Assembly: GCA_020062665.1 (NCBI GenBank)
Contig: JAGUVW010000017.1
Span: 62,001 to 126,000, forward strand
Reading direction: 5' to 3'
Length of the DNA stretch: 64,000 nucleotides
Source of the DNA: Pseudomonadales bacterium
Lineage (GTDB): Bacteria > Pseudomonadota > Gammaproteobacteria > Pseudomonadales > Ketobacteraceae
The position numbers and the translations under genes are program-made. Numbering within the stretch: position 1 is the first letter of the stretch; the number at the start of each line of letters is the position of its first letter. Shown in pieces: positions 16,696 to 24,985 of the stretch. Below the pieces are notes generated by a model. The model was not told the DNA's origin. It saw nothing but the letters and a program-made list of their open reading frames with translations, and made no database searches.

Positions 16696-17709
16696 TCAGT
16701 TTTCGTCGCCGGTCTGGCGATAGGCGCCGGGGGTGAGCCCGGTCCACTTCTTGAACGCGCGGTGGAAGGTGCTGGGTTCGGAAAATCCCATCAGCTCGGC
16801 AATCTCGTTGATGGTGTGACTGGAACGGTTCAGGTAGTTGATGGCGGCGTCGCGGCGCATGGTGTCCTTGATTTCCTGGTAGGACGTGCCTTCTGCCTTC
16901 AGGTGGCGACGCAGGGTCTGCGGCGTGGAGTTGAGGGTGCGGGCCACGGTTTCAAAATCGGGAAACTCATGACGGAAATCATTGCCGATCAGGCCACGGA
17001 TGCGGGCGGTGAGGCTGTTGTCGTTGTCGGGGATCACCACCAGATTTTCGACGGAGTGTTTGAGGAACTGCTTCAGCGAGGCGGCATTCTGCGCCACCGG
17101 CATGTTCAGGTAGCGCGTCTTGAAGTGCAGCGCGTTGATGGGCTGATCCACCAGAATGCGGGTGCGGAACAGGCGCTGGTACTCTTCCTTCATGATGGGC
17201 GCGTCGCCGCTGATGGACACCTGGCTCAGTTCCAGGCGCTGGCCGATCAGCCAGCTGAAGAAGCGGTGCAGCAGCACCAGACAGCTGTCGGTGGTGGTGT
17301 GGTCCCAGTCGGTGTCCGGGTTGGCGAATTCCACGGTGATGACGGCTTCGTCGTGACGCCGGTGCAGGTGGAAACGCAGATCGTCCAGATAGAGGTTATA
17401 GAACTGGAAGCAGCGCAGAATGGCCCGTTGCAGATTCTCGCAGTGGATCACTGCATGGCACATCAGGGCGAACGTGCCGGGGCGGGTGCGCCGGATACCG
17501 CCACAGCGGAGGAATTCATCGCCGGTGGCCTTCACCAGTTCCATGGCCAGTCGCACATAGAGTTCCGAGGGAATGCGGGCAGTGGGATCCAGCAACAGTT
17601 CGGGGGACACGCCCAGGGCATCCACATAGGGCCGGATGTCGAGGCCGGCCCGACGGGCACGCTCCAGGGCGGCATTGACGTAGAAGATGGTGACGGTTCC
17701 GGTTTTCAT
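16696..17709 (-). CDS. AraC-family regulator with arabinose-binding-like N-terminal domain
   Basis: 337 residues from an ATG preceded by GGGA. The N-terminal domain (about 15-200) has RPGTFALMCHAVIHCENLQRA and SWLIGQRLELSQV; the C-terminal AraC HTH (about 235-330) has TPQTLRRHLKAEGTSYQEIK and GFSEPSTFHRAFKKWTG. It is a paralogue of the regulator at 62252, of identical length. It diverges from the AMACR-like gene with a 178-bp shared region, so it probably controls that gene in response to a lipid-derived or other hydrophobic ligand (inference). Confidence 0.88.
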   Translation of the reverse strand: MKTGTVTIFYVNAALERARRAGLDIRPYVDALGVSPELLLDPTARIPSELYVRLAMELVKATGDEFLRCGGIRRTRPGTFALMCHAVIHCENLQRAILRCFQFYNLYLDDLRFHLHRRHDEAVITVEFANPDTDWDHTTTDSCLVLLHRFFSWLIGQRLELSQVSISGDAPIMKEEYQRLFRTRILVDQPINALHFKTRYLNMPVAQNAASLKQFLKHSVENLVVIPDNDNSLTARIRGLIGNDFRHEFPDFETVARTLNSTPQTLRRHLKAEGTSYQEIKDTMRRDAAINYLNRSSHTINEIAELMGFSEPSTFHRAFKKWTGLTPGAYRQTGDEN

Positions 17710-17887
17710 GCTTCCCAATATTGTCTGAGCAGGCGGCGCATCATGCCGCAGGTGGGCGGTCAATACAAACCGCGGCGCTGTTCTGATGCAAATGATCAGG
17801 CAAAATGAACTATACGGTCATTTTCGCTGCGACGGTAGCAGCCTTACCCTGTCTTTTCATTCTAGTGACCACCTTGCGGATCGTGCC

Positions 17888-19084
17888 ATGTCAGGACCTT
17901 TGTCGAGTTTGAAAGTGCTGGATTTTTCCTCCCTGCTGCCGGGCCCCTTCGGCACTATGGTGTTGGCGGACTGGGGCGCGGAGGTGATCCGGGTGGAATC
18001 CCATACCCGGCCGGACATGGTGCGTATGTTGCCGCCCCAGCAGGACGGTGTGTCGGCGGCTCATGCCTATCTGAACCGCTCCAAGAAATCCCTGGCACTG
18101 GATCTGAAAAAGCCCGGCGGCGTTGATGTGGTCAAGGCGCTGGTAAAGGATTACGACATTGTGGTGGAGCAGTTCCGTCCTGGTGTGATGGATCGTCTGG
18201 GCGTGGGTTACGAGGCGCTGAAAGCCATCAATCCCGGCCTCATTTATTGCTCCATCACCGGCTACGGCCAGACCGGCCCCTACAAGGATCGCGCGGGCCA
18301 CGATCTGAATTATCTGTCCATCGCTGGCATCACCGGCTACAACGGGCGCAAGTCCACCGGCCCCGCGCCCATCAACGTGCAGGTGGCGGACGTGGCGGGT
18401 GGTTCCTATCACGCCGTGATGTCGATTCTGGCGGCGGTGGTGCATCGCCAGCAAACTGGTGAAGGCCAGTACATCGATGTGAGCATGACGGACGCAGCGT
18501 TTTCGATGCATGCGCTGACAGCGCCGCCAGCACTGGTGGCGGGCATGGAGCCGGTGCTGGAAGAAGCGCAGCTAAACGGTGGCAGTTTCTATGACTGCTA
18601 CGAGACGTCTGATGGACGTTATCTTTCCGTCGGTGGCCTGGAACCCCAGTTTTTCGCCCAGTTCGTCGGTGCGTTGGGGCATCCGGAGTGGGCGGGGCGG
18701 GGTCTGGCGCTGAATCTGCCCATGCAGCAGCAACTGAAAGCCGAGATCGCACCCATCATCAAGAGCAAGACCTTCGCGGAGTGGAGCGCGATTTTCGCCG
18801 GACTGGATTGCTGTGTGGAACCGGTGCTGAGTTTCAGCGAGGCCTGTCAGCATCCGCAGATCACGGCGCGGGAGTTGCTGGTGGAAGTGCCTGTTGTTTC
18901 TGGAACGTCTGGCGCTTCCGGCACCCAGAAGCAGTTGGCGTCACCGGTGAAGTTCTCGCGTACGCAACCGCGCTATGATCATATCGGCGCCGCCATCGGC
19001 CAGCACACCCGGCCAATTCTGCAACAGGCGGGATTGAGCGAGGAGCAGATCGAGGCGTTGCTGAAAGCAGGAACGGTGATGTGA
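17888..19084 (+). CDS. Alpha-methylacyl-CoA racemase-like CoA-transferase-fold enzyme (CaiB/BaiF family)
   Basis: 398 residues. The ATG at 17888 gives the family start (LSSLKVLDFSSLLPGPFGTMVLADWGAEVIRVE-type). The pattern fits racemases rather than CoA-transferases: H138 in AGHDLNYLS, D168 in VADVAGGS and E252 in GGLEPQFF match the H/D/E set known from the mycobacterial racemase. It would invert the 2-methyl centre of branched acyl-CoA so that it can enter beta-oxidation, as needed for isoprenoid, pristane or sterol side chains. Divergent from an AraC regulator. Confidence 0.82.
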   Translation: MSGPLSSLKVLDFSSLLPGPFGTMVLADWGAEVIRVESHTRPDMVRMLPPQQDGVSAAHAYLNRSKKSLALDLKKPGGVDVVKALVKDYDIVVEQFRPGVMDRLGVGYEALKAINPGLIYCSITGYGQTGPYKDRAGHDLNYLSIAGITGYNGRKSTGPAPINVQVADVAGGSYHAVMSILAAVVHRQQTGEGQYIDVSMTDAAFSMHALTAPPALVAGMEPVLEEAQLNGGSFYDCYETSDGRYLSVGGLEPQFFAQFVGALGHPEWAGRGLALNLPMQQQLKAEIAPIIKSKTFAEWSAIFAGLDCCVEPVLSFSEACQHPQITARELLVEVPVVSGTSGASGTQKQLASPVKFSRTQPRYDHIGAAIGQHTRPILQQAGLSEEQIEALLKAGTVM

Positions 19085-19087
19085 AGC

Positions 19088-19165
19088 GCAACGGCGGAGC
19101 GGAGTAGGTCTGCTTCCGCCGTTGCAGCGATCTGGCGACGCCATCGCAATGAGCGGCGTCGCCAG
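19088..19165. terminator. Two tandem perfect hairpins between convergent genes
   Basis: Stem 1: GCAACGGCGGA (19088-19098) with TCCGCCGTTGC (19115-19125). Stem 2: CTGGCGACGCC (19132-19142) with GGCGTCGCCAG (19155-19165). Both are perfect 11-bp stems in the 87 bp between two converging genes. Neither has a U tract, so they may act as transcript stabilisers or Rho-aided terminators rather than classic intrinsic ones. Confidence 0.5.
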
Positions 19166-19171
19166 TAGTGA

Positions 19172-19831
19172 TTACCAGTCGGAGCGGCGTTTGCGGCTGG
19201 ACACTTTCGAAATCAGCCAGGCCAGGATGACGCCCATCAGCACGGCGCCCATACCCCACTGGATCCCCTTGTTGAAGTTGTCGTCCTTCAGGCGCACGTT
19301 CTCCACCTTCAGCTTTTCCATGTCCACTTTCAGCATTTCCGTGTCTTCCTGCAGCTTGCGGTAGGCCGCTTCGGTTTCGACGGCGGTGCGGCTGATGGTA
19401 GTGACGCGGCTGAGTTCCTTTTGCAGATCGGTGGCGCTGCCGGACACCTTGTCGAAGTTGGATTTGACGTTCCCCAGTTCGCCCTGGGTGGCGTTCAGTT
19501 GATCCCGCAGGTTTTTGTTCTCGGTCTTGAGCGTCCCGATTTCCCGCAGCGCACGTTCCAGCTTGTCGCGGGCGATGATGTCCGGCGTGGTGTACTGAAC
19601 CTGCACCCAGCCTTCCTTGTCGCCGACGCGCACCTGTATCCACTCGCCCTGTTCGCTCAGTACCTGCATGGCGGTGCCGCTGGGCAGGAAATCCAGAATG
19701 CGATGGCCGGTGGTGGGGCCGGAGCGCATGTCCACCCGCAGGCTGTCATGAATGTAGAGGGTCTTGGCGTTGGCGGCTGGCACCCAGGCCAGGGCGCCGA
19801 TCAGGGCGAGTCCGATGATGCGTGCTTTCAC
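19172..19831 (-). CDS. SH3-domain and coiled-coil membrane protein (YgiM/TIGR04211 family)
   Basis: 219 residues: signal peptide (about 1-22), bacterial SH3 domain (about 23-85, LRVDMRSGPTTGHRIL and WIQVRVGDKEGWV), long coiled coil (about 90-180, many K/E/L heptads), one C-terminal membrane helix (about 188-207) and a basic tail. Starts at GTG with GGGGAG 6 nt upstream. The layout is that of YgiM, an inner-membrane protein whose SH3 and coiled coil face the periplasm; its function is not settled. Confidence 0.85.
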   Translation of the reverse strand: MKARIIGLALIGALAWVPAANAKTLYIHDSLRVDMRSGPTTGHRILDFLPSGTAMQVLSEQGEWIQVRVGDKEGWVQVQYTTPDIIARDKLERALREIGTLKTENKNLRDQLNATQGELGNVKSNFDKVSGSATDLQKELSRVTTISRTAVETEAAYRKLQEDTEMLKVDMEKLKVENVRLKDDNFNKGIQWGMGAVLMGVILAWLISKVSSRKRRSDW

Positions 19832-19929
19832 TGTTGCTCCCCTTGTTGTTATGGGTGTGGACTGGTTTCAAAAATCGGAGTGTAGGCCAGATCGGCGCCG
19901 AAGGTACGGAAAACCGTCACAGCCCGGAA

Positions 19930-20235
19930 TCAGGGCAGCACTTTTCGGTAGGGTTTGACCACGACTTTCTGATACACGCCGGCGGCCACGTAAGGGTCGG
20001 CATCGGCCCAGGCCTGGGCTGCGGCCAGATTGTCGAATTCTGCAATCACCAGACTGCCGGTGAATCCTGCGGGGCCGGGATCTTCGCTGTCGATGGCCGG
20101 ATGAGGGCCTGCCACCAGCAAACGGCCCTGGGCCTTGAGTTGTTCCAGCCGGGCCAGATGGGCGGGGCGCGTCGCCTTGCGCAGTTCCAGGCTGTCGGCG
20201 ACGTCTTCACTGATGATGGCGTAGTACATGGTCAT
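19930..20235 (-). CDS. yciI: YciI-family protein
   Basis: 101 residues of the dimeric alpha+beta barrel YciI fold ([51 protein letters not shown]). The conserved His/Asp pair of the family (H26 in PAHL, D82-type in ADADPY) is present. The reaction is unknown. It overlaps yciB by 4 bp (ATGA), so the two are translationally coupled, as in other gammaproteobacteria. Confidence 0.9.
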   Translation of the reverse strand: MTMYYAIISEDVADSLELRKATRPAHLARLEQLKAQGRLLVAGPHPAIDSEDPGPAGFTGSLVIAEFDNLAAAQAWADADPYVAAGVYQKVVVKPYRKVLP

Positions 20236-20819
20236 CCCTGGGAGTTGGAGTTGCCGTCCGGGGTCACTTCGGTGATGAAGCGCGACAGGTAGACGAACTG
20301 GGTGATCAGAAAGGTCATGTTCAGCAGGGTCTGACCCACCATCTTGTAGGTGACCCAGGTGTCGTCATCGAAGTTATACACCACGAACAGGTTGGCACAG
20401 CCCAGCAGGATGAAGAACGTCACCCAGGTCAGGTTCAGCGGCAGCCAGCGATTATCCGGCAGACTCAGGCGCAGATGCGGTGCCTGTTTCAGAAAACCTT
20501 CCACCAGTATCCGCACCAGGTTGCGCTTGCCCACGAACTGGCTGCCCAGGAACACCACCGCGAACACCCAGTTGACGATGGTGGGGCGCCACATGATGAA
20601 GGTCTTGTCGTTGAGGGCGATGGTCATGCCACCCATCACCGCCAGAATCGCGAAAGTCCACAGGTGGAGCTTTTCCACCTTGCGTTTCCACAGCCAGTAA
20701 CCGGCGATCTGCAGGGCGCTGGCGCCGATCAGCAGCTTGGTCGCCAGGATCATATCCTTGCTGACGTAGTAGACGGCCACAAACACAAGTACTGGAAAAA
20801 AATCGAAAAACTGTTTCAT
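20232..20819 (-). CDS. yciB: Inner-membrane protein YciB (septation protein A family)
   Basis: 195 residues with five or six membrane segments and the family start [18 protein letters not shown], then [11 protein letters not shown] and [17 protein letters not shown]. The ATG at 20819 matches that start; the longer frame is a shadow. YciB acts in envelope and septum synthesis and cell-envelope integrity. It overlaps yciI and diverges from rnm. Confidence 0.93.
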   Translation of the reverse strand: MKQFFDFFPVLVFVAVYYVSKDMILATKLLIGASALQIAGYWLWKRKVEKLHLWTFAILAVMGGMTIALNDKTFIMWRPTIVNWVFAVVFLGSQFVGKRNLVRILVEGFLKQAPHLRLSLPDNRWLPLNLTWVTFFILLGCANLFVVYNFDDDTWVTYKMVGQTLLNMTFLITQFVYLSRFITEVTPDGNSNSQG

Positions 20820-20897
20820 TTGAAAGGAAGTTGTCCGTGAAGGGGCAGGCCCAATGATAGAATATTTGATCTGCCCTCGCACTAATGGTTTCCGGTC

Positions 20898-21761
20898 GTG
20901 AATCACAACCTCCCCAGCTGGATCGATCTGCACATGCACAGCACCGCGTCTGACGGTGAGCTGGCGCCAGCAGCATTGATGGCGGCGGTGGCCCGGGCCG
21001 GGGTGAAGGTGGCCGCGCTGACGGATCATGATTCGGTGGCGGCTCTGGCGGAAGCGCGGGCGGTCGCGGCCGAATTGGGTGTGCAGCTGGTGAACGGAGT
21101 GGAAATCTCCTGTCGCTGGGATGCCCATGACATTCATGTGGTGGGGCTGGGAGTCGATCCTGAGTCTTCTGCACTGCAGGCGCAACTAGCCGCGCAGATG
21201 GAACGACGCCGGCAGCGGGCGGAGCAGATGGCCCAGCGTTTGGCCAAGCTGGGTTTTCCCGATCTTCTGGCGGCTGCCAGTGATGGGGCTCCCCAGGGCA
21301 TTCCGGCGCGACCTCATTTCGCTCGTGCCCTGGTGGCTGCCGGCGTCTGCAGGCAGGAAAAGGATGCATTCGCCAAATACCTGGCGCAGGGCAAGCCGGC
21401 GTATGTGAAAACCGAGTGGCCAGGCGTGGATGAGGCGGTGGCCTGGATCAAGGCTTCCGGCGGCGTGGCGGTGCTGGCCCATCCCCACCGTTACAAGATG
21501 ACCCGTACCCGGCTCGACCGCCTGATCCGGCTGTTTGCCGAGGCGGGAGGTCAGGCGCTGGAAGTGGTGTCCTCCAACCAGGACGCGGCGAGCGTGCGCC
21601 AGCTGGCCGGATTCTGCACCCAGTATCAACTTCATGCTTCCCAGGGAAGCGACTATCATGGCCCGTCCATGCGCTGGGTGCAGGTGGGGCGCATGCCGGC
21701 GCTGCCTGCAGGCTGCCAGCCGGTGTGGCCGTTGTTGGGAATTCAAGAGCTGTCATCATGA
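20898..21761 (+). CDS. rnm: RNase AM / 3',5'-nucleotide phosphatase, PHP family (YciV/TrpH)
   Basis: 287 residues starting at GTG. PHP signatures are intact: DLHMHSTASDGEL (H12, H14), TDHD (about 42-45), GVEISC, AHPHRYK and the C-terminal GSDYHG. The enzyme is a 5'-3' exoribonuclease that matures 5S and other rRNA ends and removes 3'-phosphates from adenosine 3',5'-bisphosphate. It overlaps yciO by 4 bp (ATGA) and diverges from yciB, a conserved arrangement. Confidence 0.9.
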   Translation: MNHNLPSWIDLHMHSTASDGELAPAALMAAVARAGVKVAALTDHDSVAALAEARAVAAELGVQLVNGVEISCRWDAHDIHVVGLGVDPESSALQAQLAAQMERRRQRAEQMAQRLAKLGFPDLLAAASDGAPQGIPARPHFARALVAAGVCRQEKDAFAKYLAQGKPAYVKTEWPGVDEAVAWIKASGGVAVLAHPHRYKMTRTRLDRLIRLFAEAGGQALEVVSSNQDAASVRQLAGFCTQYQLHASQGSDYHGPSMRWVQVGRMPALPAGCQPVWPLLGIQELSS

Positions 21762-22378
21762 CCCAGATTTTTCGCATTCACCCGGAAACACCGCAAAAAC
21801 GCCTGATCAAGCAGGCGGCTGATCGTCTGCGCGCCGGCGAAGTCATCGTCTACCCCACCGACGCCGCCTACGCCGTTGGCTGTGCGCTGGAAAACAAGCG
21901 CGGGCTGGAACGCATCATTCAATTGCGTCAGCTAGGGGAAAAACACAACTTCACCATCCTGTGCTGCGACCTGTCCCAGCTGGCCAACTATGCGCGGGTG
22001 GACAACTGGGTGTTCCGCCTGCTCAAGGCCAACACGCCGGGGCCTTACACCTTCATTCTGCAGGCCACCAACGACGTGCCACGCCGCCTGCTGCATCCCA
22101 AGCGCAAGACCGTCGGCCTGCGGGTGCCGGACAACGCCATCGTGCAGAGTCTGCTGGAGGAAATGGGTGAGCCCATCATGAGCACCACGCTGCTGCTGCC
22201 AGGCGATGAATTTCCCATGACGGATCCGGAGGAAATCTATGATCGGGTCGGCAAGCAGGTGGATCTGATCATCGATGGCGGCTGGGGCGAAATGGAAACC
22301 ACCACCGTGGTGGATCTGGTGGATTCGGCGCCGGTTGTGCTGCGGGAAGGCAAGGGCGACACCAAGCCTTTCCTATAA
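21758..22378 (+). CDS. YciO, TsaC-like Sua5/YrdC-fold protein
   Basis: 206 residues with the YrdC fold: GEVIVYPTDAAYAVGC (about 29-44), RIIQLRQLGEKHNFTILC (about 53-70), NTPGPYTFIL and the C-terminal TTVVDL. The TsaC family makes threonylcarbamoyl-AMP for tRNA t6A, but this YciO branch is a paralogue with weak or different activity, so the specific reaction is uncertain. It overlaps the rnm stop, which indicates coupling. Confidence 0.85.
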   Translation: MTQIFRIHPETPQKRLIKQAADRLRAGEVIVYPTDAAYAVGCALENKRGLERIIQLRQLGEKHNFTILCCDLSQLANYARVDNWVFRLLKANTPGPYTFILQATNDVPRRLLHPKRKTVGLRVPDNAIVQSLLEEMGEPIMSTTLLLPGDEFPMTDPEEIYDRVGKQVDLIIDGGWGEMETTTVVDLVDSAPVVLREGKGDTKPFL

Positions 22379-22408
22379 TGAAGGGAATCAATCTGAGTGG
22401 AGTGTCAC

Positions 22409-22870
22409 ATGCTGCGTTGCTGTCTGTTGATTGCGGGATTGTTGCTGGTGCCGATGGCGAATGCCACCAACGTGTACATGCTGGGTAGGTTCAACATTCA
22501 GGGGACTACCTATGCGCAGGTGGTGTTCTTCAGCCACAAAGACATCACCACGCTCGAAGCCTGCGAGAAGGAAGTGATGTATGGCCGCACCGGCCAGTGG
22601 CAGCACTACGGCCATCTGGTGAACAAGGTGGCCGGTATGTCGATCGCGGTGAATTACATCTGCCGCTCGGCGCCGGTGAAGCTGTCCACCTGGCAGGCCC
22701 GCGAGCGCTACGACATCGTGTATGAAGTGGATTTCCGCGACAATGGATTGAAGCTGGTGCAGCACGATACCTACGCCGCCTGTGTCGGGCATTTCCGCCA
22801 GCAGAAAGTGCAGGAATCCTACGAATACTTCTGTGCCAAGGCGAACCAGCGGATTCAGCCGGCCCAGTGA
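22409..22870 (+). CDS. Small secreted protein of unknown function
   Basis: 153 residues from the ATG at 22409. A signal peptide (about 1-20, LRCCLLIAGLLLVPMANA) is followed by a mature part with several Cys (CEKEVM, YICRSA, YAACVGHF, YFCAKAN), so disulfides are likely. I know no family. It follows yciO by 30 bp on the same strand and may belong to that operon. Confidence 0.6.
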   Translation: MLRCCLLIAGLLLVPMANATNVYMLGRFNIQGTTYAQVVFFSHKDITTLEACEKEVMYGRTGQWQHYGHLVNKVAGMSIAVNYICRSAPVKLSTWQARERYDIVYEVDFRDNGLKLVQHDTYAACVGHFRQQKVQESYEYFCAKANQRIQPAQ

Positions 22871-22874
22871 CAGT

Positions 22875-22905
22875 GCGTGCGGCAGAATTTTCTCCCACCG
22901 CACGC
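22875..22905 (+). terminator. Hairpin between convergent genes
   Basis: GCGTGCGG (22875-22882) pairs with CCGCACGC (22898-22905) around a 15-nt loop, between the secreted-protein gene and the convergent thioredoxin-like gene. The stem is followed by TGCTTGACTT on the plus strand with no clear U run, so the terminator call is weak. Confidence 0.35.
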
Positions 22906-22913
22906 TGCTTGAC

Positions 22914-23150
22914 TTACTTCAGCGCCTCCAGCGGTGCGCCGAAATTGATGTGGAACACGTTGCCGTCGATGGCCAGGGCGGGCACGGATTTCACACCCAG
23001 ACGCTCCGCTTCTGCCAGCCGGCCCCGTTGTTCACCCAGATGGACGATTTCCACCTGATACTGTTGGGTGTCCAGCGCGTGGGCCAGTTTCTGTTCTGCG
23101 TCCACACAGACAGGGCAGCCTGCGTGATAAAAAACGGCGGTGGTTTTCAT
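22914..23150 (-). CDS. Small thioredoxin/glutaredoxin-like protein
   Basis: 78 residues with a C12-P-V-C15 redox motif (YHAGCPVCVDAEQKL) and the cis-proline VPALAIDGNVFH near residue 57. Length fits stand-alone glutaredoxin-like domains. It should carry out thiol-disulfide exchange in the cytoplasm; the partner is unknown. It diverges from an HxlR-type regulator, whose target it may be. Confidence 0.85.
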   Translation of the reverse strand: MKTTAVFYHAGCPVCVDAEQKLAHALDTQQYQVEIVHLGEQRGRLAEAERLGVKSVPALAIDGNVFHINFGAPLEALK

Positions 23151-23315
23151 GGGAAACTCCTTCTGCTAGGTTGAGTGCGATTCTGCAAATGTGCCACTGT
23201 GAGCAGCGGGCACAGGCGCAATCTAACGGCCGCGCGGAGCGGAAAACAGCAGGCACCTCGCGGTGGGGTACGCACCTTTTGGTGTAATTTGGCGGGAATG
23301 AAAGGAAAAATAAAA

Positions 23316-23630
23316 ATGCAGCGAAGTCGTTCGGAATACACCCGGCTGGAAGATGTGATCGGCTGCAAGTGGTCGGTGTCGGTGCTGCTGGCGGTGGGGC
23401 AGGGGATCAACCGGCCCGGCGCGCTGGAACGGCATATCGACGGCATTTCCACCAAGGTGCTCAGTGAGCGGCTGCGCAAGCTGTCCGCCTATGGCTTGCT
23501 GGAAAAACAGACCTTCCCCGAAGTGCCGCCCCGTACGGAATACCAGCTCACGCCCACCGGCGCCAAGCTGGTGGAAATCATCGCCCAGATTCAGCAGCTT
23601 GACGAAAAAACCGCCGGTTCCCCCTGCTGA
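23316..23630 (+). CDS. HxlR-family winged-helix regulator
   Basis: 104 residues from the ATG at 23316, which has AAAGGA 9 nt upstream; an earlier ATG at 23298 is possible. Family marks are DVIGCKWSVSVLLAVGQG, ISTKVLSERLRKLSAYGLLEKQTF and YQLTPTGAKLVEII. The usual N-terminal sensor Cys of redox-sensing HxlR proteins (C-P-x-E region) is absent, but a Cys replaces the first Gly/Lys-adjacent residue in G-C-K-W. Divergent from a thioredoxin-like gene. Confidence 0.85.
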   Translation: MQRSRSEYTRLEDVIGCKWSVSVLLAVGQGINRPGALERHIDGISTKVLSERLRKLSAYGLLEKQTFPEVPPRTEYQLTPTGAKLVEIIAQIQQLDEKTAGSPC

Positions 23631-23638
23631 TAGCCGGC

Positions 23639-23668
23639 TTTAGACTTCCCGCCCAATGTCGTTATAAT
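23639..23668 (+). promoter_or_regulatory. Candidate housekeeping promoter of the trpS operon
   Basis: A perfect -10 TATAAT (23663-23668) with a moderate -35 TTTAGA (23639-23644) at 18 bp spacing. It lies 100 bp before the trpS start. The leader between them is GC-rich with a GGCCATGGCC palindrome. Confidence 0.5.
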
Positions 23669-23768
23669 CGTGGGTCTCGCACTGGGGCCCGCGCACCCGG
23701 CCATGGCCGCGAGGCCAGGGACTTTCTGCCAGTGACCAAAAATATTGCCGTACAATCAGGAGTTTACC

Positions 23769-24983
23769 TTGAGTTCAGTCGTATCGGAGCAGCGTGTTCT
23801 TTCCGGCATGCGCCCCACGGGCAGTCTGCATCTGGGTCATTACCACGGGGTACTGAAGAACTGGGTCAAGCTGCAGCACGAATATGAGTGCTTCTTCTTT
23901 GTGGCGGACTGGCACGCCCTGACCACCCATTACGAAGATCCCCGTGTCATCGAGCAGTCCGTGTGGGACATGGTGATCGACTGGCTGGCGGCGGGCATCA
24001 ACCCCGGCTCGGTGACCCTGTTCGTGCAGAGCCGGGTGCCGGAACATGCCGAACTGCATCTGCTGCTGTCCATGATGACACCCCTGGGCTGGCTGGAAAG
24101 GGTGCCCACCTATAAAGACCAGATCGAGCAGTTGAAGGAAAAGGATCTGGCGACTTACGGCTTCCTCGGTTATCCGCTGCTGCAGAGCGCTGACATCCTG
24201 ATCTATCGCGCCGGCCTGGTGCCGGTGGGCGCCGACCAGGTGTCCCATATCGAACTCACCCGCGAAGTGGCCCGCCGCTTCAACTACCTGTACGGCCGCG
24301 AACCCGGTTTCGAGGAACTGGTGGAGCAGGCCATCCAGAAAATGGGCAAGAAGAACGCCAAGCTGTACCGCTCGCTGCTGACCAAATACCAGGAGCAGGG
24401 CGACGACAACGCGCTGGAAACCGCCCACGCGCTGGTGCGGGAACAGCAGAACATCACCCTGCGCGACAAGGATCGCCTGCACGGCTATCTGGAAGGCGGT
24501 GGCAAGGTGATTCTGCCGGAACCCCAGCCGCTGCTGACCCCCGAAGCGAAAATGCCGGGTCTGGACGGCCGCAAGATGTCCAAGTCCTATCACAACACCA
24601 TCACGCTGCGGGACAGCGAGGATGAAGTCTCCGCCAAGATCCGCACCATGCCCACCGACCCGGCCCGCGTGCGTCGTACCGATCCGGGCGATCCCGAGAA
24701 ATGCCCGGTGTGGCAGTGGCATCTGGTCTATTCCGACAACGCCCGCCGTGAGTGGGTGCAGGAAGGTTGCAAGAGCGCCGGCATCGGCTGCCTCGATTGC
24801 AAAAAGCCGCTGATCGAAGCGGTGCAGGAAGAACTCAAACCCATCAGCATCCGTGCCCGCGATTACGCCAGCAACCCGGATCTGGTGAAAACCATCGTGG
24901 CGGAAGGCTGCGAAAAAGCCCGCGAGAGCGCCCGCTCCACCCTGGTGGAAGTCCGCGATGCCATGGGCCTGGGGTACTTCTGA
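23769..24983 (+). CDS. trpS: Tryptophanyl-tRNA synthetase, with [4Fe-4S]-type cysteine motif
   Basis: 404 residues. The likely start is TTG at 23769, because CAGGAG lies 6 nt upstream. Class I signatures are SLHLGHYHG (HIGH-like) and KMSKSY (KMSKS). The C-terminal third holds cysteines spaced C-x21-C-x6-C-x2-C (EKC...GCKSAGIGCLDCKK), close to the C-x22-C-x6-C-x2-C that binds a [4Fe-4S] cluster in Thermotoga TrpRS. It charges tRNA-Trp. It ends 2 bp before scpA, so trpS-scpA-scpB form one operon. Confidence 0.92.
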   Translation: MSSVVSEQRVLSGMRPTGSLHLGHYHGVLKNWVKLQHEYECFFFVADWHALTTHYEDPRVIEQSVWDMVIDWLAAGINPGSVTLFVQSRVPEHAELHLLLSMMTPLGWLERVPTYKDQIEQLKEKDLATYGFLGYPLLQSADILIYRAGLVPVGADQVSHIELTREVARRFNYLYGREPGFEELVEQAIQKMGKKNAKLYRSLLTKYQEQGDDNALETAHALVREQQNITLRDKDRLHGYLEGGGKVILPEPQPLLTPEAKMPGLDGRKMSKSYHNTITLRDSEDEVSAKIRTMPTDPARVRRTDPGDPEKCPVWQWHLVYSDNARREWVQEGCKSAGIGCLDCKKPLIEAVQEELKPISIRARDYASNPDLVKTIVAEGCEKARESARSTLVEVRDAMGLGYF

Positions 24984-24985
24984 TC

